Of a DNA stretch of 39,740 nucleotides, positions 35,640 to 39,740 are shown one piece after another. A model generated the notes under the pieces. That model was not told the DNA's origin and did no database searches. It saw only the letters and a list, made by a program, of their open reading frames with translations. The stretch covers positions 1 through 39,740 of the forward strand of contig JAABUA010000027.1 in NCBI GenBank assembly GCA_011389515.1, in the 5' to 3' direction. The first letter of the stretch is position 1; every line of letters starts with the position of its first letter. Made by a program: the position numbers and the translations under genes. This DNA comes from Desulfobacteraceae bacterium. Its GTDB lineage: Bacteria; Desulfobacterota; Desulfobacteria; Desulfobacterales; Desulfosalsimonadaceae.

Positions 35640-36923
35640 TTAGTCTTCGAAGTCGCCTTTCTCTCCCCTGTCCCGCACGATGCGATCACCCTTTTCCCGG
35701 ATTTTTTCCGGGGTCCATTCGTCCGGGTTTTCAGTGCGGGAAGCCCTGGGGCCGGGATCAAATGTGCCGGTCTCAAGGATTGCGTTGACGGCGATCGGTG
35801 CGGTGTCCTTGCAATTAAACACGTTCACCAGCATGTCGTAGACGAAGTCTTCCACCCGCTTGCACATCCTCTCCCTGGTTTTCCGGTCCTGCCCCATGAG
35901 GTACGTTTCAAAAGGCAGGTTCAGTTTTTTGTAATCCCCCTTCTTGAGCCCTTTTTCCCTGGCGTATGCCGTGAGTTTTTCCCATGCCGCTTCGGTGACG
36001 CCCTGGTCCTTCACCTTGATGAATTCCCCGTTTTCATCCAGGTGTGCGTTTCCATAATCATTGACCTTGAGACCCCAGGACAGCATTTGCAGCGCTGTCG
36101 CCACGTTTGCCTTGGTGGTGCGTGTTTTTTCCCGTATCTGGGTCAATTTTTCAGAAGAGTTGCCGGAAGTGCCATGCTGCGCGCCGGACACGTTATACGG
36201 AGAAAGCGCTTCATGAATGCGCGCGGTGAGTTCGATCTGTATGCCTTCGGAACCGCTTTCAATGCCGTGCGTGGTACCGTTGTTCAGCGCGATCCAGTCC
36301 GGAAAGATGTTGTGCGCGTTGAGCCCCTGCACTAAAAAAAGCGCTTCTTCGGGCGTGGAAAGTCCGCTGGCCCCCTTTATTTCACCGACTTCCGTTTCAA
36401 ACCCCGCCCAGTCGGGAACGTATTTGTATAATTCGATGCTGGCAAGAAGATTGTCCGCATCGGGCATATGGGAGGCATCGATGGATGTCGAGGTGATGCC
36501 GGCCTCGAAGATGGAGGGGATTACGGTTTTGGCGCTTTCGATGTCTTCTTGTTTCTTGATGCCGTAATGATCCGCATGAACCGCAACCGGTACGGTGATG
36601 CCCAACTCGTTGCAGAGTGTGTCCACGTAGCGCGCCAGGTTCCAGTAATTGATGGCGCAGTAATCGGACTCGGATTTCGCGATTTCGATGATGATGGCGG
36701 CGTTGGCCCGCTGCGCGGCCATCAGCGCCCCGCGGATCACGAAATAGCTGCGGCCGTTTGCCGCCATTGCAATGGCCTTCCCTTTTGTGAGCATGGCCTT
36801 GTCGATGTATTTGCCGCTGACAATGAGCGCCCTCGAGTTGGGGAAAAGTGTTGTGATATTGGGCGGCCTTCCGATGGTGAGCGCTTCTTCAAAAGCCTTT
36901 GAGTATTCGGATGGGTTTAGCAT
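35640..36923 (-). CDS. fba: Class II fructose-bisphosphate aldolase
   Basis: This zinc-dependent aldolase interconverts fructose 1,6-bisphosphate and two triose phosphates. Family motifs are VPVAVHADHYG (His-x-Asp-His), GFETEVGEIKG, NNGTTHGIESGS and SGAQHGTSGNS. At 427 residues it is longer than the E. coli-type enzyme (~360) and resembles the long class II variants of delta-type bacteria. ATG 36923 sits six bases after AAAGGGGG; a TTG at 36929 also reads in frame. Element D lies 21 bp upstream, so the promoter probably lies within or beyond the element. Confidence 0.9.
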   Translation of the reverse strand: MLNPSEYSKAFEEALTIGRPPNITTLFPNSRALIVSGKYIDKAMLTKGKAIAMAANGRSYFVIRGALMAAQRANAAIIIEIAKSESDYCAINYWNLARYVDTLCNELGITVPVAVHADHYGIKKQEDIESAKTVIPSIFEAGITSTSIDASHMPDADNLLASIELYKYVPDWAGFETEVGEIKGASGLSTPEEALFLVQGLNAHNIFPDWIALNNGTTHGIESGSEGIQIELTARIHEALSPYNVSGAQHGTSGNSSEKLTQIREKTRTTKANVATALQMLSWGLKVNDYGNAHLDENGEFIKVKDQGVTEAAWEKLTAYAREKGLKKGDYKKLNLPFETYLMGQDRKTRERMCKRVEDFVYDMLVNVFNCKDTAPIAVNAILETGTFDPGPRASRTENPDEWTPEKIREKGDRIVRDRGEKGDFED

Positions 36924-36943
36924 AGTCAACCCCCTTTCAATTG

Positions 36944-37094
36944 TGATGGCTTCGCAAAAAGTCCAATATCTGCGTTGCGCTTCATCTTAAGAAATTTCAC
37001 GTACGGACAAGTACGCTCAATTTCTCAAGATTCGCGCGCCTTGATCTTGAACTTTTTTCTTTGCCATCGGAAAAAGATTTTTACGAGTCCATCA
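36944..37094 (-). mobile_element. MITE-like palindromic element, copy D
   Basis: A 151-bp copy in reverse orientation. Read on the minus strand it keeps AAAGTTCAAGATCAAGGCGCG, TTGAGCGTACTT, CCGTACGTGAAATT and GCAACGCAGATATTGGAC. Its arms (GCGCGAATCTTGAGAAATT and AATTTCTTAAGATGAAGCGC) differ from A, B and C but still pair. It occupies the fba upstream region and abuts element E with a 4-bp gap. Confidence 0.84.
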
Positions 37095-37098
37095 ATTT

Positions 37099-37226
37099 TG
37101 ATGGCGTTGTTAAAAGTCCCATCTACTGCGTTGCAGCAATTTTTCATCCGCTCAACATACGATATGTATGCCTTCGCGTATGAAAAATTGCTACGCCTTG
37201 TATATGGAACGTTTAACGTAGCCATC
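37099..37226 (-). mobile_element. Related palindromic element, copy E (shorter subfamily)
   Basis: A 128-bp palindrome directly next to D. Minus-strand blocks GATGGCTACGTTAAACGTTCC, AGCAATTTTTCATACGC, GATGAAAAATTGCTGCAACGCAG and GGACTTTTAACAACGCCATCA echo the ends and the AACGCAG block of the main family. The centre (CATACATATCGTATG) is different. It is better seen as a sister subfamily than a decayed copy. Confidence 0.72.
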
Positions 37227-37261
37227 GGTTACATTTTGTTGTTGGGAAAATAAGCATGTCC

Positions 37262-37540
37262 TTATTCCGGCGTCCCCGGCGTCTCCGGCGGAGCAGGGGT
37301 TTCGATTCGTAAATCTGAAACGATTTCCAGTATTTCTTTTTCAAATGAGATCGGCGCCATGATTTTACCCCAGCCTTTTTGCGCCTGGTACAATCCATCA
37401 AAGGCGGTATCCTGATAAGAATAGATCTCGTGGGGAATGTCACGTTCGCTTAATACCGAGGAAACAAGCTGGGCTTCTATGGCATTTTCAATAATGGCGA
37501 TTTTCTTGTATTCTGATTTTTCATGACTGGGATGGTTCAT
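37262..37540 (-). CDS. DUF2007-like small protein
   Basis: A 92-residue protein. The central part (IENAIEAQLVSSVLSERDIPHEIYSY) resembles the DUF2007 fold, a small alpha/beta domain with a possible signalling role that has no proven function. The C-terminus is Pro/Glu/Thr-rich (ETPAPPETPGTPE). GGGAGA lies six bases before the ATG, supporting real translation. The gene is bracketed by palindromic elements E on its 3' side and F on its 5' side. A 6-bp hairpin overlapping the stop (AATAAG/CTTATT) could be a weak terminator. Confidence 0.68.
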   Translation of the reverse strand: MNHPSHEKSEYKKIAIIENAIEAQLVSSVLSERDIPHEIYSYQDTAFDGLYQAQKGWGKIMAPISFEKEILEIVSDLRIETPAPPETPGTPE

Positions 37541-37862
37541 CCGCGTCTCCCGTGGTGTGGTCCGTTGTGATTGACTAAAACTTGATGCACCCGTAAAAGT
37601 CTCAATCAGACGACTTCGTAAAAGTTCAAGATCAAGGCTTGCGCGATCCCGAAGAATGCAGCGTACTTAGCGTACGTGAAGTTCTGAGGGATCGCGCGTA
37701 ACGCAGATATTGAACTTTTACGGAGTCGTCAAAACTTATCTCAGTTAAAATATAAAAGGATTTTTTTGTTCTGCCAATATATAGTTTTCGCCCGGCGGAA
37801 CTGTCAAGGGTTCTTATCGGCTTTTCTGGACGAACCATGGATTTTCTGGTAAAAGCAGCCCC
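37541..37862. other. Divergent intergenic region, DUF2007-like / NusG-like genes
   Basis: The 322-bp gap contains element F (37583-37731) and ~130 bp AT-rich DNA before the NusG-like gene. An open minus-strand frame at 37632-38126 crosses F and is antisense to the NusG-like gene, so it is not counted. No strong promoter matched. Confidence 0.55.
37583..37731 (+). mobile_element. MITE-like palindromic element, copy F
   Basis: A 149-bp copy with shared blocks GTTCAAGATCAAGGC, GCGTACTTAGCGTACGTGAA and GTAACGCAGATATTGAAC, but GC-rich arms GCGCGATCCCGAAGAA and GTTCTGAGGGATCGCGC. These share little sequence with the AT-rich arms of A to C, yet still pair. AAAACTT stands on both sides if the unit is GATGC...GTCGTC. 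Confidence 0.85.
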
Positions 37863-38414
37863 ATGACAATAGCAATCGATCAAAACCCGGCACCGATTTT
37901 TCCCGAAGATCTTCTTTCTGACGCGTATCCCGGCAAAACATGGAATGTCTTTCATGTAAAAAGCCGCCGGGAAAAGGCCCTGGCGGATTTCCTGTTTCGT
38001 CGCGGCATCGCCTATTACCTTCCCCTGGTAAAGAAGCGGCAGGCCAGCAGAAACCGGGTCCGCTACAGCCTTGTCCCCCTTTTTTCCGGGTATGTCTTTG
38101 TAAACTGCGATGAAACCGGCCGGCATGCCGCATTGAAATCAAATCACGTGGGCCGGATCATCGAGGTAAAGGACGGCGCTACCCTGGTGCAGGAGCTGCG
38201 ACAGGTCCATCAGGCCCTGTTCGCTGAAAAAGCGCTGTACCCCGTGGATTTTGTGAGTGTGGGCCAGCGGGTCAGGGTGATCAAGGGCCCCATGAAAGAC
38301 GTCGAAGGGATTGTTTTTCGCAAGGATAAAAAATTTCGGCTTGCCCTTGCCGTCACCAGCATCATGCAATCCATATCCGTTGAGATTGATGCGGACATGG
38401 TGGAACCCTGTTAA
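37863..38414 (+). CDS. NusG/RfaH-family transcription antitermination protein
   Basis: A 183-residue NusG paralogue. The NGN domain (~26-120) has [27 protein letters not shown] and [11 protein letters not shown]; a KOW domain follows (~138-183, [19 protein letters not shown]). It lacks the ribosomal-operon neighbours of housekeeping nusG, and its sequence looks like the specialised RfaH/UpxY/LoaP group, which helps RNA polymerase through long polysaccharide or other biosynthetic operons. No such operon follows: the next gene is convergent and overlaps it by 4 bp. It would therefore act in trans. Confidence 0.87.
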   Translation: MTIAIDQNPAPIFPEDLLSDAYPGKTWNVFHVKSRREKALADFLFRRGIAYYLPLVKKRQASRNRVRYSLVPLFSGYVFVNCDETGRHAALKSNHVGRIIEVKDGATLVQELRQVHQALFAEKALYPVDFVSVGQRVRVIKGPMKDVEGIVFRKDKKFRLALAVTSIMQSISVEIDADMVEPC

Positions 38415-39740
38415 CGTCCGAGATAAGCAGCCGTAAATTGAATCAGGTCGTAATCGTATTTTCCGGACAACGATTCATACACGGGTTTCAGATAGGTGGT
38501 GTCCAGTTGAACAAAGGCCTGGGTTATTTCGCCAAGTGCGTCTTCCGGCACCAATTGGCCGATCTCGATCTCGCCCTGCGCAATCCAGTGGGCCATATGC
38601 CCCTGAACGGTTCGCACGGTTAGCGACCTTTCCGCTGCAATTTCTTCGATGGTTCTGCCCTGGTTGAACATCTGCAGGCTCTGTATGCGGGTGTCGGGTT
38701 TGTCTTTCGGGCTCGGGCCGGCTTTGTCCGGTTTCTTTTTTTTCCGGGACGCTTTTTTCCCGGAGCGTGATTCGTCAGCGCCTGCAAGGTCAGGCTTCTT
38801 TTCCCCCCGGACGTTTCGATGCGGACGCTCCAGATCGGATTTCATCAATTCCGCGTCTTCCTGGAAAGCCTTGACCAGGGCCATTGCTTTATAGATTTTC
38901 TGCATCTGCCCATAAAACAGCGCTTCAAGATCTCCGATTTCCCGGATATATTTCTTCACCCCCTTTTTTTCTTTTTGAAGCAAACCGCGGTGTTTGCCGG
39001 TACGTTCGATAAAACCGGCAAACACCGGTTCAAAATACTGCCTGGCCGCATCGATTCGCTCCTGAAGATAGGCCACGTTCTCATCCGGTGCGGACCCGAG
39101 AATACGCTGGAGCTGTCGCATAAATTTGTCACCCACCGTTTTTACCGGCCGGAAGTCCGCCTGGAGCTGTTTTGCCCATTGCTGGTGCGTCTGTTTTCTG
39201 GAGTGGGCCGCATCCCGGCTGTAGGAGCGCAGATGAAAATCGATTTCCATTGATAAACCGTTGAAATCAAATGCGTTCTTCACGGTTTCGTCCAGGTAGG
39301 CGATGGATGCGGACCGGAGCGCAGCCTCCAGGTGATCGGGCGCAAGTTTTCGCTGGGAGAAATCATCTAAAGCCGGTTCCCGCGGCATATCCTTATGGTG
39401 AAAGGAAGATGTCAGGACGAGCCCTTCAAGGGAGGTGAGCCGGGACAGGGCAACATAGACCTGCCCCGCGGCAAAGGCCTGGGAAACATCGATAACCGCC
39501 TTGTCAAAGGTCAGGCCCTGGCTTTTATGGATCGTGATCGCCCATGCCAGTTTCAGGGGGAAATGGGCGAATGTGCCGATCACTTTTTCCTCGATCTCAC
39601 TGGTTTCCGTATTTAGCGCATAGCGTTTGTTTTCCCAGGTATGCGATTCCACCCATACCGCCGGCGTGCCGTCGGGAAACCCGACCTTGATGCCATCTTT
39701 TTCAAGTTTCTCGACCTTGCCGATTTTGCCGTTGAAAAAC
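38411..39740 (-). CDS. PIF1/RecD-like helicase, C-terminal part (5' end missing)
   Basis: The frame enters from the window edge; 442 codons are visible. [12 protein letters not shown] and VGFPDGT belong to the SH3-like segment before the last helicase motifs. [17 protein letters not shown] is motif V, and [20 protein letters not shown] is motif VI of superfamily 1B helicases. Downstream come ~150 residues of charged helical region, a Lys/Ser/Pro-rich linker ([15 protein letters not shown]) and a HTH-like segment ([21 protein letters not shown]) near the C-terminus. A GTG at 39652 is not the start. It would unwind DNA 5' to 3'; its cellular task is unknown. Confidence 0.86.
   Translation of the reverse strand, partial: FFNGKIGKVEKLEKDGIKVGFPDGTPAVWVESHTWENKRYALNTETSEIEEKVIGTFAHFPLKLAWAITIHKSQGLTFDKAVIDVSQAFAAGQVYVALSRLTSLEGLVLTSSFHHKDMPREPALDDFSQRKLAPDHLEAALRSASIAYLDETVKNAFDFNGLSMEIDFHLRSYSRDAAHSRKQTHQQWAKQLQADFRPVKTVGDKFMRQLQRILGSAPDENVAYLQERIDAARQYFEPVFAGFIERTGKHRGLLQKEKKGVKKYIREIGDLEALFYGQMQKIYKAMALVKAFQEDAELMKSDLERPHRNVRGEKKPDLAGADESRSGKKASRKKKKPDKAGPSPKDKPDTRIQSLQMFNQGRTIEEIAAERSLTVRTVQGHMAHWIAQGEIEIGQLVPEDALGEITQAFVQLDTTYLKPVYESLSGKYDYDLIQFTAAYLGR

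Noticed and set aside
37632..38126. 164-codon minus-strand frame opposite the NusG-like gene
   Set aside because: It crosses element F and is antisense to a well-supported NusG-family frame.

Overview
The window looks like chromosomal core DNA from a sulfate-reducer-like member of the Desulfobacterota (Desulfobacterales type). This is inferred from gene style and order: the phoH-pgpH-ybeY run joined to pdxJ-nnr-tsaE-lysC, a selenocysteine gene (selA), fused tetrapyrrole and thiamin enzymes, moderate GC, and many two-component and TPR proteins. No 16S or marker search was possible, so the taxon is a judgement. I see no rRNA, tRNA, CRISPR array, phage gene or transposase.

Layout. 1-2274: 3' part of a penicillin-acylase-family hydrolase with an acidic, Ser-rich, Cys-containing tail. 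2460-6771 (+): lnt, prfB (with the classic RF2 programmed +1 frameshift) and a ThiE-ThiL fusion. 6813-9182 (+): a PPC/DUF296 protein, ManC whose isomerase cupin has lost its metal motif, and a stand-alone Hpt protein. 9202-14257: a protein-kinase-like gene (-) divergent from an FHA-domain gene and a hybrid histidine kinase (+). 14235-18861 (-): a TolC-like protein, moaA, a GpgS-type glycosyltransferase and an M20-like peptidase. 19137-21822 (-): fmdB-like, hemC and cobA-hemD, overlapping by 4 bp at each junction. 22041-24917 (-): a degenerate-GGDEF/TPR protein and selA. 25507-26232 (+): pyrF. 26229-34346 (-): a long operon phoH, pgpH, ybeY, pdxJ, nnr, tsaE, lysC and a 31-residue membrane peptide. 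34500-35033 (+): cvpA. 35133-37540 (-): a Nudix hydrolase, class II fructose-bisphosphate aldolase and a DUF2007-like protein. 37863-38414 (+): a NusG/RfaH-type antiterminator. 38411-39740 (-): the C-terminal part of a PIF1/RecD-like helicase.

The most striking non-genic signal is a family of about 130-155 bp imperfect palindromes. Six copies lie in this window (11153, 18979, 25258, 36944, 37099 and 37583), all between genes. Flanking blocks are conserved, while the hairpin arms differ between copies but stay complementary. Two copies have matching short direct repeats at their borders. They look like non-autonomous MITE-like elements that also fold as RNA or cruciform DNA. A second repeat is a 22-bp tandem array that begins inside the last codons of cvpA and fills the gap to the Nudix gene.

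As a set, the genes are housekeeping (tetrapyrrole, thiamin, molybdopterin, pyridoxal, lysine-family and pyrimidine synthesis, translation, ribosome maturation, envelope lipoprotein modification) with a signalling island at about 8.8-14.3 kb where Hpt, Ser/Thr-kinase-like, FHA and hybrid His-kinase genes sit together.
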